Below the pieces are notes generated by a model, which saw only the letters and a program-made list of their open reading frames with translations, had not been told where the DNA came from and did not search any database. This document shows positions 1 through 12,315 of a stretch of 64,000 bases of DNA, piece after piece (position 1 is the first letter of the stretch; every line of letters starts with the position of its first letter). The DNA comes from Nematostella vectensis (taxonomy: Eukaryota > Cnidaria > Anthozoa > Actiniaria > Edwardsiidae), in NCBI RefSeq assembly GCF_932526225.1, contig NC_064037.1, positions 13,839,703 through 13,903,702 on the forward strand, given 5' to 3'. Both the position numbers and the translations under genes were made by a program.

Positions 1-59
1 GCTGAAATGCATATACCCAGAGTTTTGCTTTATAAGATATTTTTTCCTTGATCATTCTT

Positions 60-260
60 GCGCTATGTATGAGCTCAGATTTCAATGTCACTTTACAAAA
101 GTCGCACCAATTCATAAAAAGTCGCATTTGATATTTTGTTTGATATTACTCACTAAGTACTTATTTGATGTGAAATGAGCTTATTGGAAACTGTTTTTCC
201 GTCATGTCTGTCAGACTACATAATGACAGCTTGATGTTATCTCTCAAGACACTACCAGCT
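60..260. repeat. Diverged dispersed repeat, copy 1 (ataxin-2 intron)
   Basis: This intronic stretch shares a diverged but collinear series of words with 2125-2340, including AAAAAGTCGCATTT versus AAAAAGTTGCATTT, a TAAGTACTTA core and TTTTTCCGTCATGTCT near the end. Two copies within 2 kb in one gene suggest an old interspersed repeat. No terminal repeats or coding capacity seen. Apart from this and the foldback at 555-669 I see nothing in 1-1000. Confidence 0.45.
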
Positions 261-554
261 TCAAAAAAATACAGTCATGGTCTCTTATTTGCAAAGGTTT
301 GATATGTCATTAGAGAACTGGGGACATGGCTCTTGGCAAACAACTGCAAAACGCTCTGGGCAAATGGGGTTGGGATTCGACTCCCAAATAACAATGAGCT
401 TGTGATTCTTTGTGAAAATGCTCAATTTGTAGCATTTAACCAGACAGCCTTGTCTCAATGCTTGAACCCCAGTCACCTCATGACATATCAATAATACAGG
501 CTACTACAAGCTAAGATAAATATGGTAGTGTATCTCTTATTGTAAGTGTCTTTA

Positions 555-669
555 TACAGAGCCGTAGCAGGAACTGGGGAACTAGGGACATGAATATGGT
601 AGTATATCTTATCGTAAGTGTCTACCATATTCATGTCCCTAGTGTCCTGGTTCCCGCTACGGCCCTGTA
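555..669. mobile_element. Foldback MITE-like element, GGCCGTAGC family
   Basis: Arms of about 47 bases form a near-perfect inverted repeat: the left arm begins TACAGAGCCGTAGCAGGAAC, the right arm ends GGTTCCCGCTACGGCCCTGTA. The GCCGTAGCAGG end is shared with elements at 15540, 24219 and 32345, so this is a dispersed non-autonomous family. A second, weaker relative may follow at 670-800. Confidence 0.65.
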
Positions 670-1000
670 TAAAGTGGGCCGTATACTAGGGATATGTGCT
701 CCACCCCCAACATTTTCAGCAGCAGGAGCATTGCTTTGCCGCCAATATTTTCTTAATGTTTTTGTATCACGGAAAAAATAAATACTCCAAGGCCAGCTAC
801 AGCTGGTAGAGGATATGAGCAGGAAATTACGGTACATAGGTGTGAAAAGATGCCAAGACAATTTTTTGTATAACAAGTTGCAATGTCAAGCAATAAACCT
901 GATAAAATATTCAAATACAGTAAACAGAAAAAAAGGGAAAGAAATAGAGAACAATGTACTAATGCAACATGTAAATGGGCAAAAATGAGTGTTTACGTAC

Positions 1001-4000
1001 CTGATTTTGGTGGCTTCATTAGTTCGTCTTGTTTGGAAACAGATAGGGACGCCACTGTCTCCTCCGTCTTGGCTTCATCTTTTCTTATCATAACTGGAGT
1101 TTGCTTGTTCCTTCGAGCAGGTGGAACATATCTTTGCTGTCCAGATGAGGGGGTGCCAGTCCGTAGTACAGCAGAGTACAGTTCCTCCTCAGTTTTCCCA
1201 CTGTCTATTTCAGCACGCTCATAGAATGAGCTATCCTGTAAAGATATTAGGAAAATGCAATAGAAACATTTATTTCAAGCTATGGCTCATTTAATTAAAA
1301 CAAAAACATTAATTTAAACCGAAACAGAAAATGAAACAAACAAACAAAAAACACCAACTGCATAAAAAAAAAATCATACAATAGTACTTTACACAAATGG
1401 ACTTACTAGGATTTCAAAAGTTTTACTGACAAAAAGTAATTTCTGGTCAATTATGATAAGGAAGTTGATAACAAATCATTTCTCCACATATCCCCCCATT
1501 AGGACAGTGTTGCTTTATTTAAAAACAACTTTTTCATCAGTGACAGAATCTCAAGCTTGTGGAGCTCACCTGTTCAATTTCGCGTGCTAGCCTTTCAGCC
1601 TTTCTTTCTTTTTCTTTAAACTCTTGATTAGAGGACTTTTCCAGAGCCGTGCTAAAAGAAAAAAAAAACATGACATTATTATTTTGTACTGTATAATACA
1701 TACAAATTAGAACAAAGTAGCAATTAAAATTGTTTTGGTGACCACCTGTGCAGAGTCTTGGAGACAGGATGCATACAGTACGTTTTATGAGTCCAGCTAA
1801 AGATATTCTCAAAAACTCAAAACTGAAGATTTATAAAGGGGACAACAAGCTACCAAGCCTGTCAATGCCTTCAATAATTCCTAGCTATTAGTCTTTGTTG
1901 CATTTTTCAGAGTTATTCAGGGCACAATCTAAGTGGACCGAGCTGGTAAGCAAGTGATATGACAAAAAACCTTGCCCATGCACGTCGCCCATGTGCAAGT
2001 GATGGTAGCCACGATTTTGTACAATGAGGATCAGCTTTTTGCATCCTGGAAGGTTTCCCCTTTTTAAGACACTAATAGCAAGAGCCACCTTTTGGCTTTT
2101 TCTGGGTATTTTACTAAATCATCTTTACGATATTCATGAATGCTGAGGGGCAAAAGTTACAAGCTTCAATGACACTTAAAAAAAAGTTGGATTACAATTC
2201 AAAAAGTTGCATTTCACATTTTGCTTTTTAATTATTAGATAAGTACTTAACGAAATTATCTGTCTCATCTGATATGAATTGAGCTTATATGAAATATTTT
2301 TCCGTCATGTCTACACATTCATCATATTTTATGTTATGTTTTTGCCTCCCACCATAAGGTGCACCAAAGTTGAAATACTCACGTGTACGACAGCATTTCA
2401 CTGTCATAAGTTGACTTGACTCCATATTTCTGCTCATTTATGGCCAGCATTTCATCAGCATCCAGTCCATTATGCTAGGAGATAGGAGCTAAATATGAAT
2501 ACTGGCAATGGTGGGGAACTTCAGGAATCTGCACCATTAAGGTTGATACTACCAAAACTCTCTTGAGTTGTGAAGCTGCCTAGCTAATACTAGGCACAGT
2601 TTCAATTATATATGAACAAGTGAGTTTTGTCGAGGGAACATAGACAGTCTAAAATCTTATTACAGTATGTAAAATGGCTGATTATTTCATGATTTGATAA
2701 TTGATTGAAAATGTCCAACTTTAACCCTAAGTACACACTATCACAATGATCATATTTCTGAAAATATAAGGGTGCAAAAAAGCCCTATAGTAATCAAATT
2801 AAAATACAAGGAAAATAGCAACCCATTTGTATTTGACACCAGTAAATTAAAGCCAGAATCAAGTCCAATAGTTAAAATCAACAATACCAACCTCAATTTG
2901 GGCCTCAACTGCAGGACTAACAATAAACTCAGAGATCCGCTGGCCCATGTTCACTTCTCCAACTGCCATGACATTGTACAACTTCCACCAAACAACCCAA
3001 CACACACACACACACACACACAAGTATCTAACTGTGACTCGGCGGTCCTTTGTCTTCACATGAAAACATTTACCACCAAGAATAAACCATGAATTTTTCT
3101 GCAAGAACACTTTCCTCCAAACTTGAGATAGTAACTGTTGTTTTGGGACACTATTTTTTTACCCAGGGATAGTACCACTGTAAGCTTTTAGTACATAGAT
3201 GTTCAGAGATCAATGTAAGATAATGGATGGGGCTTTCTACTGGTGGTCAAAGCCATTTGAGTTGTGAATGGCTTGAAATGCAGGTACCAATGAGTATAAC
3301 TGGTTGCCCCACAAAGCACTAGTAATCAAAATGGCAACTCAAATTGACACACATACCTGCTAAAATAGAGTTAGGGTTACAAAATACATTTGGGACTTTG
3401 GAACTATTTGGAACTATCACATTACAAAAATCTCTTTGTGATACACAAAGAGGTACAGTATTACCTCTTTAGAAACTCCCATTTGACATTATAATATATT
3501 ACAGATGCATAAAAATATCAATTCTAATGAACACTAAATTCATCCTTTCAAGATCAGTTGTATTTTTTTAGTTTTTTTTTTTTTTAATTTAAGATTGTCC
3601 ATGTTTTCCTTGTTTTTTTTTTTTCCTTTGCAATATCTGCCTCTTATGCAAGATCTCTTAAAATCTGTAACTAAAGAATAAGAGGCCTTACCAATTGATT
3701 ATCTCCCAGAACAAAATGAACATCGCTTCCACCACCCGGGTCTTCCCATTTCTGCAGAGAAATTGTTATCAGTTATGCTATTGTTTCAAAGTGTTATCAG
3801 TAATGCTATTGCTTCAAAGTGTTATCAGTTATGCTATTGCTTCAAATTTCTATAAGAGTCCAATGGATATGTATGTATGAAAGCCCAGCAAGAGACACCA
3901 CAAAGATTTATTTATGGAAGGGGGGGTTACCTTGAGTTCTCGTTCGTGCACCACTTGCCCATTCACCTTGTTGCTTATTGCCTGGTCAGTAAATGTGTCT

Positions 4001-7000
4001 GGAAAATTTGTTTGGACAGAAATGAGAGTTTGAATAAAACTACCAAGCAAAGACAAAAATCAAGAAGATGTCGCAATGTATGGAAGAAGACATTGAAAAA
4101 GCTTACAGCAACAAACAGCAGCTGCTATAGATTAGTGCATTAATCCTGACTTCAATAGTTCAATATTATTTACTGATATTTGTCTCTTCTTTTTACTTTG
4201 CATTAAGGCACTTGAATTTGCAAAGATGGCAACTTTTTATGCTCTATTTTCTTAATAAAGTCTTTGTTTTGGTTTTTAGATTGCACTTGTTTTGGTTTTT
4301 TGAACTACACTTAATGAGTAGCTCTCTAACCAAGCATCTGACTGACTGTTACTGGCCTACCTTTTTTCATAACTTGGTCACGGTCAATGTTAAGGGCATC
4401 AATTGATATGATGTTCCGAGCCGCAATTACAAAGGTGTCCATGGTGGCACTTTTGGATGGGACTTGGATATACTCCTAAATTAAACAAAATCAGCAATAA
4501 TATATGAAAACCTGGTAGCTCGCAAGGTGTTTTATGCTGGTATAAAGAAAAAAACAAAAACACAAAATTAACAAAGAAACCATTGTTTAACTTAACAAAA
4601 GAAGTCTTAACCCATTGACCCCTGAACCGGCCTGTACTGGCCGTCAGAAAAACCTACTTATTCCCCTGAACCGGCCTGTACAGGCCGTCTTTCGGGCATG
4701 CACATGGTGATTTGGTGGAAGAAAGTTGAAACACATCAGACAGAGCATATTTCCATGTGATGATTATTAATTTCTGCTGTCAATATCCTCTTTGCTGTTG
4801 CCCTTGCTAAAACTCCCTAGCACTTTGAAGCTCACCTCAGGACTACCATGCTGAATCTTTTTTGTTACCAAATGAGCAACATCCAAGACTACCTCAACCT
4901 AAAAGCAACATGAGATTGCAATCAAATACATTGTTATAAAGAAATACATAGAGTTCAGTTTGTTGGGGTAGCTGCTAAAGCAAACAGAGTATCAATTTTT
5001 GTTTAAGAAGATCATGAAATAACTGGGGAGAGGATAAAAAGGGAGGAGAAGAAAGTCACTGATTTTACAATTTTGGGTTTACAGAAATACTACCAAGCTC
5101 TTATCAATTGATTGATTGATTAAAAAACTAAAAAAACTAAGACATTTGTTTTTGTAGCTACTGCACATGTGCAAGTAGCTACTATGTCATTACGTCAAAA
5201 AAAAGTAAGGAAAAAAGTAAGAGTGACCGCTTGGCTGCAGGGTTGGCTGGGAAAATTAGACTTCGGATATACTTTGGGTTATGGTCGTTACGAAGCGCCA
5301 GCTTCGAATCCCTTAAAAAGAAGAAAATGTGTAAATAAAAAAAAATTAGGGGTTTGATAAACAATCCTTACATATTTGCTTCTGTGGCAGCTTGGTTTAA
5401 TAAACTCGAACATGGCTGTATTCCATTCACAGTACGGGTTATGATCGTTAAGCTTTACGTCAAGTTATTGATTTATAAAGCGTTTGCAATACATGCAGAA
5501 ATACACAAACTTATGTAAACACACTCTCATCTCCAAGACTTATTTGAGTTTTTTCGTCTGTATCCGATTTTTTTTAACATGAACTCAAGTTGCAACAGTT
5601 GCATAGATTTACTAAGGTTCTCTGTAGGTTCAAACTTATTTATAATTTTATACAAAAACATGCCTACGCAAATTTATTGAATGATGATTTTGCACTTTTT
5701 TAGATTTTTATCCAAAATACATATTGTACAACAGTAATATGTGATCAATTGTAGTGTGTATTTTATCTTTGTGACAGAAAAAAGTAACAGAAAATTGACA
5801 CGCTGGACAGGACTTTTGAACAGTTCAATACAAAAAGTAATAAAATTACTTATAGTGTCTTTATTTTCCATCTTGAGCTTTGTGGCAAAGTGGCTAAAAA
5901 CACTTGATCTGGTGCTAGTAGGTGGCAAAAGAGCACAAGTTTAAATCCCTCCAACTATATCTTCTCTTTTTTTTCTTAATCTTTTTAAAATTCTTATCAG
6001 TCTTATATTGTTTATTAACACTTTTTATGTATGATAATACTTAAAAATATTCTAGAAATATATGGTAACATTATTACAGTTGTAAATACTTTTTGCAGTA
6101 GCTACATGAACGTTTTAAGGGCCTATTTTTGTTGTTTGCTGATCAGCATATCTCTATTGGCTCGTCCCAGTTCTTTAATTACATAATAGCCTTGCTATTT
6201 GTCACATACCTTGGGAGAGACAGTTCGCAAGATTCCATCATACACTGACCCATTGACAGCAGTTAGCTGGACATGGCAGCCCTTCAAATACACCAATCAC
6301 ATTAAAAAAATACCCAGGAATTATATACTACAATCATATAATAGTTACAAAGGGGGTATGCTAAGCTTTGGCTACATCATCAAAAAGATGTGGATAAGGC
6401 TATCAGCTACTTGCGAAAAAATCTTTCTAGGTTATAAATACTTGACAACATGCATGAATTCGTCATATCCAAGGGTCAAACCTGACCACAATCAAGGTAC
6501 AGTGGCCTCAATCTCGACATCTACTGATTCGATCCTATAGTACAGGGGGGGGGGGGTCATGTGCTAAGTTTAAAACTTGTCTTATAAGCGTATTTAATCT
6601 ATGTTAGTGTGGTCATTTCAGGGTTGAAACATCAAGTAAAACAAGCCAGGATTGTATCTTTTTGCATTCAAGAAATCTTGGAGTTCTCAGAATACTCTAA
6701 TTTGCAGTCACAGGGCACCTGTGAGAAATCAGTTATTTTTGCTTTATTTGAAGTACTACCTGATGCTGTGTTATGTAGCAACTATAATCTTTCAATGTAC
6801 AAAAGTACTGCTTTTCTATTTTAATTTGATCACTGAATGTCAAAGCATCAGATTATAACATTAATTGTCATTCAAGTGTAACTGCCTATATTGAGAATTT
6901 TTTTTACATTTTAAATTCCCCTCTAGTAAGAAAAAATAAACATTCACATCAAAATAAAGAACACAACTCAGTTTGCACATTGTCAGTTATATACTGAAAC

Positions 7001-8219
7001 TGCACTCACAAGACAGTCAATAAGTCGATATGGTAGTGTTATATAACGACACACTATCAAATACACATACAACACGAACATTAATATTAGATTCAAGATA
7101 TACGTTAATATAAGATTCAAGATATACAAAAAAAACTTACTATAAGTGACGTTACAGCATGAACGAAACAAGGGTTGTCGTACGAACTGGGGAAATCATG
7201 ATCCTCATTCTAAAAGAAAATAGCAATAAATTAATAGGAAGTTTTCTTCATTCCTTCACACAAGAAATGCAAAAATGAAGATAGTCTTATTTATTCAAGC
7301 TACTTTTTAAGATTCTTCTCTTGTTTTACACTGTTAGCACAAAGGATTACAGCAAAATAGGAAAATCATTTTTATCTTCCAAGATGTTTATGTAGAGTAA
7401 TCGAAATGCCGTAATTAAGGGTAAAGAAAGAAAAAAAAATTCTCTTACCATCGGCTGATTAAATGTCTGGTGATTTGGAGATCCTGTATTTCTTCGACCC
7501 CTAATAAAAAGAATCAATGGCATTAAAGCGGGAAGACAAGCGTTAAGTTTAGGGGTTAACTACCCATTACAAAGTAGAGCGAAATTCATCGAAATACATT
7601 CACGCCATGTGAGTAACAACTTGTGACGCGCTCGATGCTTCGACGAGATTTAATAGTGCGTCAATTTTCGGTGTGATTTTCTCACAAAGCAAACACACCA
7701 TCGCTTAAACTACGACTAGTGAACTAAATAGGTCATGTATTCCTGGTTGAGGTCATGTAAGTTTGCATGAATTTTATGCAATGAGACCTAGTGTGAATCG
7801 TGAAATTCAACGAACACAAAAACACATGACACGCGGAACGACTTCCGACTTGACTAACAATTTCCACATCCATGGGTATAAACAATCACTTCCCTAACAC
7901 AAGGACCGGCTAATTTTGCTCTTCTCGCGTTGTAGAGTAGTTATCGTTTAAGAACCATAGAGTTTACTACGGTTTGCCAGCATTTTCACATGTGTAATCT
8001 GAACGTTATAACCACAAGACAAACGCTAAAGGAAATCACCGGCCTGCCAAAGGACCGAGATCGATTCTGTTAACAATGGCTGTAAATAACGACAGAACTC
8101 AATGTAACTGGGTTAGATTGCCACTGAGGATGTGCAGATTGTTAAAAGCGTGTAGCATTTTCGATTGCTTACCGGTTTGGTCCTCCGCGGCTCTTGCCGC
8201 GTTTGCCAGACTGATTCAT
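1001..8219 (-). CDS. ATXN2: Ataxin-2 homologue (Lsm + LsmAD RNA-binding regulator), 3' part off the left edge
   Basis: Eleven exons read on the minus strand: 8173-8219, 7449-7500, 7141-7209, 6210-6281, 4836-4898, 4361-4475, 3931-3998, 3692-3751, 2383-2474, 1570-1651, 1001-1235. All junctions are GT..AG and phases join without a stop, giving 318 codons plus one base. The start MNQSGKRGKSRGGPNR is the only ATG I found that splices in frame into exon 2. The Lsm fold covers about residues 46-130 (VTSLIGCHVQLTAVNGSVYD, then VVLDVAH); LsmAD follows (TFTDQAISNKVNG; NEQKYGVKSTYD; ALEKSSNQEFKEKERKAERL). Exon 11 carries QQRYVPPARRNK, matching the conserved segment after LsmAD. In the known family, ataxin-2 binds mRNA and poly(A)-binding protein and works in stress granules and translational control; the PABP-binding PAM2 motif would lie off-window. 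No polyglutamine tract is seen in the traced part. Identity is firm; exon 1 is the least certain exon. Confidence 0.9.
2125..2340. repeat. Diverged dispersed repeat, copy 2 (ataxin-2 intron 9)
   Basis: Second copy of the repeat at 60-260, same orientation, sharing the AAAAAGTTGCATTT word and the TTTTTCCGTCATGTCT end. It lies just beyond the exon 9 donor (2381-2382). Age and class unknown. Confidence 0.45.
3001..3022. repeat. (CA)n microsatellite
   Basis: Eleven perfect CA units in ataxin-2 intron 8. Confidence 0.95.
3762..3850. repeat. 30-bp tandem repeat x3 beside ataxin-2 exon 8 acceptor
   Basis: Three near-identical units containing TTATCAGTTATGCTATTG followed by TTCAAAG lie directly upstream (gene sense) of the exon 8 acceptor at 3752-3753. 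The unit stops short of the polypyrimidine/AG itself, so this is splice-site-adjacent and not splice-site-containing. Confidence 0.8.
4610..4700. repeat. Fragment of the CCCATTGACTCC / ACCGGCCTGTACCGG repeat family
   Basis: TTAACCCATTGACCCC is followed by two copies of CCTGAACCGGCCTGTAC. The same end sequence occurs at 25294 (full element with two ends) and at 62315. This copy lacks an opposite end, so it is a solo or truncated fragment. Confidence 0.6.
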
Positions 8220-9416
8220 GCTCGAGAAAACTTCGGCTCAGAGCGAGTTGACATTCCATGCACTGGTCATAAAGGCCGCAACATCATCACCAGATACGGC
8301 GGATTTAGCACCCCAATCCGTGCTGTGGTCAAAGGAAACGAAGCCTACTTCCTTTAGACGAACATTTAAAGAGTAAGGGGTTTCTATTCGGACATTTAGG
8401 CGGCGACAGGCTCTACTTCCTTTCACTTCCTAAATCTGCGTAGCAAGATCCCGCGCTACCACAGACCAACACTGATGAAGGGAGAATCTATTTCCTCATC
8501 ATCATTAAGACCACCTACGATGTGTATGGCTTTCATGAAAAATACTTCCAAGCGAGAGTATTCAAATGAGATCTTCAGTTTTGTTGTGTGCAAAGCTCCG
8601 CTACCAAAAAATCATATTCCTTTGTGAATTGGTTAGTCGCTGGAAAGATTGATAAATATTTCACGAGTTTCCATTACAAAAGTTAAGTCAGTCTGACGTA
8701 GGCAAAAATAGACTATAGGATTAAAGTTTCAAGATTAAGTAAAATTGCTTTAAAATAGCATAATGGTATTTTTTTTTCTTCATTATAAGACATGAGCGTC
8801 AAGTCTTAAAAATAAAAGTTTGACACTTGAACATGTTAGAAGCTCAATTCTCCTTACTTTACCCAGTCTCCGATCCGCTCGGGTAGACAATCCCATAATG
8901 CTCTGAATTGACCCTCATGTTCCCGCGGGACGGGTGCATGGATGTACGGGACTCCCCTGGGCTCCCCAGTCTGACTCACCAGTCTAGTAGGAACCAAGCA
9001 AGGTATCAAACACGACGCTGGCATCGCCTTTATTGTCTATTGTTGAAATGAAACCTTTTTCCTGTATGTAAAGTGAAGGGTAAATTTATGGAATTTCGTA
9101 AGGGGAGTGAGCGAATAAATTGCACATATTTTTTTATTTTGACTTACGTCATCCGTAATTTTTTCGCGAGCTATACACAAAACGCTATCTCTTTTCATTC
9201 CATTTCTATTAACGCGCGTTAACAAAACAAACACATATGACGCGTTTATTTTCGTAACAGTGTCAATCGCGCAATAAATAGGAATACATTCTGCCGTGCT
9301 CCCATGGATGAATCTGAAGACAAACTCTGCAATAAAATTTTGCGCCCGCAATCTAACCGCTTGTTGTGTAAACATTCTCGTCATGCGTATCTCTATGCAC
9401 ACCTACACAGTCAGAC
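8220..9416. promoter_or_regulatory. Head-to-head intergenic region, ataxin-2 / methyltransferase
   Basis: About 1.2 kb separates the inferred ataxin-2 start (minus, 8219) from the methyltransferase start (plus, 9417), so both promoters must lie here or partly inside 5' UTRs. I see no convincing TATA box, tandem repeat or additional coding exon. The short plus-strand ORF overlapping ataxin-2 exon 1 is a shadow. Confidence 0.5.
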
Positions 9417-10256
9417 ATGACGGATTCCGCCTCGAAAACGGCAAACTTTACCGAAGTATGGGACACCGATTGGTATCTGAAATTCGCTTTTACAAACCCT
9501 GACACTCCATTTAACAGATACATGTTAAGGCATTTCCACGAAGTGTACAAGAACATTATCCCCAACGACCGGCAAGATAAGAGATGTCTCGATTACGGCG
9601 GCGGCCCAACAATCTACAGCCTTATCAGCGCCAGTCCCAGAGCCAAGGAGCTTGTTTCCGCAGATTATACACCATCAAACCAAGAGGCCGTGAAATTATG
9701 GAAAGAAAAAGATCCCAAGGGATTTGATTGGCGGCCATTCATCGAATACGTTGTTAAGAATCTTGAGGGAAAGTGCGACGGCCAGGAAGTCACGCAACGC
9801 GAGGAAGATATCCGAAGTAAAGTCACGCTTGTACCATGTGACCTAAAAGCTGATGACATCCTAGCGTTACCGCCAGATATGACATTACATGGGCCACCGT
9901 ATGACGTCATAGGGTCCTGTTTCACTGTTGAAATTGTTGTAGAGAATGAGTCAGAGTATATTATAGCAGTGCAGAAGCTCTCCAACATGCTGAAACCAGG
10001 AGGTCATCTCATTTTAAGTGGATGGAGTGAACGCATGTCTTGCGAGGCAGTGAAGGATGCTGTTGGTGGCTTGCCAGGCATGGAGGATGTAGACAAGGTT
10101 GAATTCGGTCTTGGTCAAGTGTCGGTAGATTTTGTAAAGGAGTGCATGGGAAAAGCAGGCTTGGAAGTGGTTTATGCCCAAGGGTCAGAGGCGGAAGATG
10201 CTGATGAGGGCGGGCCTGAGAGATACCATTTTGTTGTAGGGAGAGCTCCAAAATAG
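9417..10256 (+). CDS. NNMT/PNMT/INMT-family SAM-dependent methyltransferase, single exon
   Basis: One uninterrupted 279-codon ORF. It has the family's order: an N-terminal YLKFAF..RYMLRHFHEVYKNI segment, SAM motif I at residues 58-67 (LDYGGGPTIY), post-motif acidic D83-Y84 (SADYTPSN), an FDWRPFIEYV helix, a CD(L/V) segment after VTLVP, and LKPGGHLILSG near residue 195. The family includes nicotinamide, phenylethanolamine and indolethylamine N-methyltransferases, which move a methyl group from S-adenosylmethionine to an amine in the cytosol. I cannot assign the substrate. Length is near that of human NNMT. Vertebrate relatives have introns; this copy has none, so intron loss or a retrocopy is possible. 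The start is the first in-frame ATG (ATGACGGATTCC). Confidence 0.9.
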   Translation: MTDSASKTANFTEVWDTDWYLKFAFTNPDTPFNRYMLRHFHEVYKNIIPNDRQDKRCLDYGGGPTIYSLISASPRAKELVSADYTPSNQEAVKLWKEKDPKGFDWRPFIEYVVKNLEGKCDGQEVTQREEDIRSKVTLVPCDLKADDILALPPDMTLHGPPYDVIGSCFTVEIVVENESEYIIAVQKLSNMLKPGGHLILSGWSERMSCEAVKDAVGGLPGMEDVDKVEFGLGQVSVDFVKECMGKAGLEVVYAQGSEAEDADEGGPERYHFVVGRAPK

Positions 10257-10322
10257 TGCTCATGCACGGGGCATAACAATTTGCTGAGGGGGTGGAACAT
10301 TCATGTGGGAACTGTATAATAC

Positions 10323-10573
10323 TTAAAGCCGCATTGTCACCAGTTTACTTCCGGAGGTACGACGGAAACCTCAGCCGTTAAAAGCCAAAAAAATCTATTC
10401 AAATCCGAAATATTTAACAGGCCATCCGCTCGAAATAAGCAGTCACATCCTCAAAGAAACTTCCAATAGACACAATGCTTTCTATGTTTTGAAATATCTT
10501 TTGCGTTTCCCGTTAAAAATCATCGGAGATTGTAACGTAATAGACTGGAAGTAAACTGGTGACAATGCTCCTT
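10323..10573. mobile_element. MITE, AAGCCGCATTGTCACCAG family, copy 1
   Basis: Inverted termini GCATTGTCACCAGTTTACTT and AAGTAAACTGGTGACAATGC bound about 250 bases. The interior (TTTAACAGGCCATCCGCTC; AAACTTCCAATAGACACA) is shared with the copy at 46697-46948, and a partial interior lies near 41245-41350. Non-autonomous; class unresolved because the target duplication is not clear. Confidence 0.8.
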
Positions 10574-11372
10574 GAAGGGGACAGTCAAGGAGTACACACA
10601 GTCCTTACACACCCTGTATTTGTTACTCTATGGCTACTCATTTCCCAAAGGATTGCAGTAGAATAATCTAGATTTGATATTTTAAACCTTAAATTAGAGT
10701 AGTGTGGCTGATATTTAGAATGTTAGCTGTTCAAGTGTGCTTTACAAAGGTTTTTGAAAGCCACTCTAACAATACTTAGAATTGAAAAATCAGGCAACAC
10801 TATCTAACAGTCACTGTGAATTAACATTTCCTTAGGCCAAGATATGTAACTTCTTCTATATATTACAATTTTATCACAGCAATGTGATTGTGTCTCCCCA
10901 TCTATTTTCAAAGACAAATTTATACCTCCCCCCCCCCACAATTTCTGAAAAATGTATACATGTATGATGTACTTCTGCTTTTATGCTTAATCCTATTCAA
11001 TGTTCTATTGAGACAAATAAGCTTTTGGTATCATGTTTATGCAACAAGGACGAAAGTTATTCAATTTGCAAAGTTGTTCAACTTGTTTGTTCCTTTTTGT
11101 GAAAAAAGGGAATTATAGTTGTGCCATGTTCTTTGTCCCCCAATATGGTGCACAGATCAGCTTTGCATTTTTAATAAACACTGCTGGTGTTGATTGCACA
11201 AGGATTTAGTTATATCATGCAATGCCCCCCCCCCCCTCCCTCCACTAGAGCTTGCTAGTGTTACCTCTGATGGTCTGGTTTGTGCACAGGTAGCCCAGGC
11301 AATGGTTGCTTGTTCGTAGCTTGGAATTCAGCTGTTCTGAGAGGGGACGAGTAAAGCGTTGTGTGAAATGTC

Positions 11373-11378
11373 AATAAA
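11373..11378 (+). terminator. Candidate poly(A) signal for the methyltransferase gene
   Basis: AATAAA followed by a T/GT-rich stretch (TTTTTGTTGT) about 25 bases later. An earlier AATAAA lies at 11173-11178; I cannot tell which is used. Confidence 0.4.
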
Positions 11379-12178
11379 ATTGCCTTAGAACTTAAAACAT
11401 GCCTTTTTGTTGTCAAAGATTGAGGCCATGTTCGTTAAGCACCTTACAGAGATGTCTTTGGTTAGGGCTAGAGCACTATTTCATATTTTCACTGACATTG
11501 CTCTCCGCTAACTTCTATGCCTTTCTTAAGCCCCCCCTTTTTTTGACAATCCTTTGCCCCAAAATGTCATATCTAAAGCTAGCCTGATCACTGAGACATT
11601 GTAAGGCTCTCTTTCATTGGGAAATCCAAAAGGTTTAGGTGACCTGGTCTAAGCAAGAAAGCAAAGCACAAGCCCGTTGGCCTGGCTTAGCAAGTGTGGT
11701 GAAATAGTAAAAAAAACTTCAGGCTTTCTTCTTACAAATAAAAACACACACACAGAAAGCAGGCTACAGGCCGGTAGGCTTTGCCTTTCCTTTAGGTGTA
11801 AAGAAAATGTATTATTCCTTTTAACCTTGATTGTATGTGATCATGCTTATTTTCATTCGAAGTAATTTCCTACTTCTCCATTTCTTCTAACTTTGCTTTT
11901 TCTGCTAATGAAAATTGACAGTCCACACAGAAGACAAAATTTGTGTGTATAGTACTTGAACGTACTTTTGGGTTCGTAATGTTATTTGTGATTCCAGATA
12001 AAAAAAACCTCCCCAACTGAGGGAACAGAAAACTTTACGTATTTCTACCTCTTCTTTTGCATGTTTGTGCATGGGTGTGTGTGCGTTTGCTAGTGTGAGT
12101 GTACTTGCGCCATTCTTGTGGGCAAGTCAAGACAAGTTAGGTGTTAAACCAAAGTGCTATGCTTCACAATAAAATTGG

Positions 12179-12184
12179 TTTATT
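12179..12184 (-). terminator. SSRP1: Candidate poly(A) signal for SSRP1
   Basis: TTTATT on the plus strand is AATAAA in gene sense, about 130 bases past the SSRP1 stop codon. Confidence 0.5.
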
Positions 12185-12315
12185 CACAAGCAAATATCTT
12201 AGAAGCACTTTGACAATATTTATAAAGCTGAGTTTAGGATCTACGATTAAGCAATGTTCAATGACTCAAACAGATCGAGATGCTTGTTCGTCCTGGCCCG
12301 TCTGGTTAACCAGCA

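Larger units (their letters stand above)
10257..12178. other. 3' region between methyltransferase and SSRP1 (tail-to-tail)
   Basis: No coding exon recognised. It holds one MITE (10323-10573), poly(C) runs near 10930 and 11225, and candidate poly(A) signals for the plus-strand gene at 11173-11178 and 11373-11378. The short ORFs here lack family similarity. Confidence 0.6.

Noticed and set aside
2910..2985. Minus-strand exon-like stretch in ataxin-2 intron 8
   Set aside because: Exon 8 already joins exon 9 in frame and the joined protein matches the family without a gap; the stretch has no ataxin-2 similarity.
5882..5955. Possible tRNA gene or SINE (GTGGCAAAGTGGCTAA .. AGTTTAAATCCC)
   Set aside because: Box spacing is roughly right but the B box is poor and I could not draw a stable cloverleaf; at best a decayed SINE.
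8076..8357. 93-codon plus-strand ORF
   Set aside because: It overlaps ataxin-2 exon 1 on the other strand and has no family similarity.
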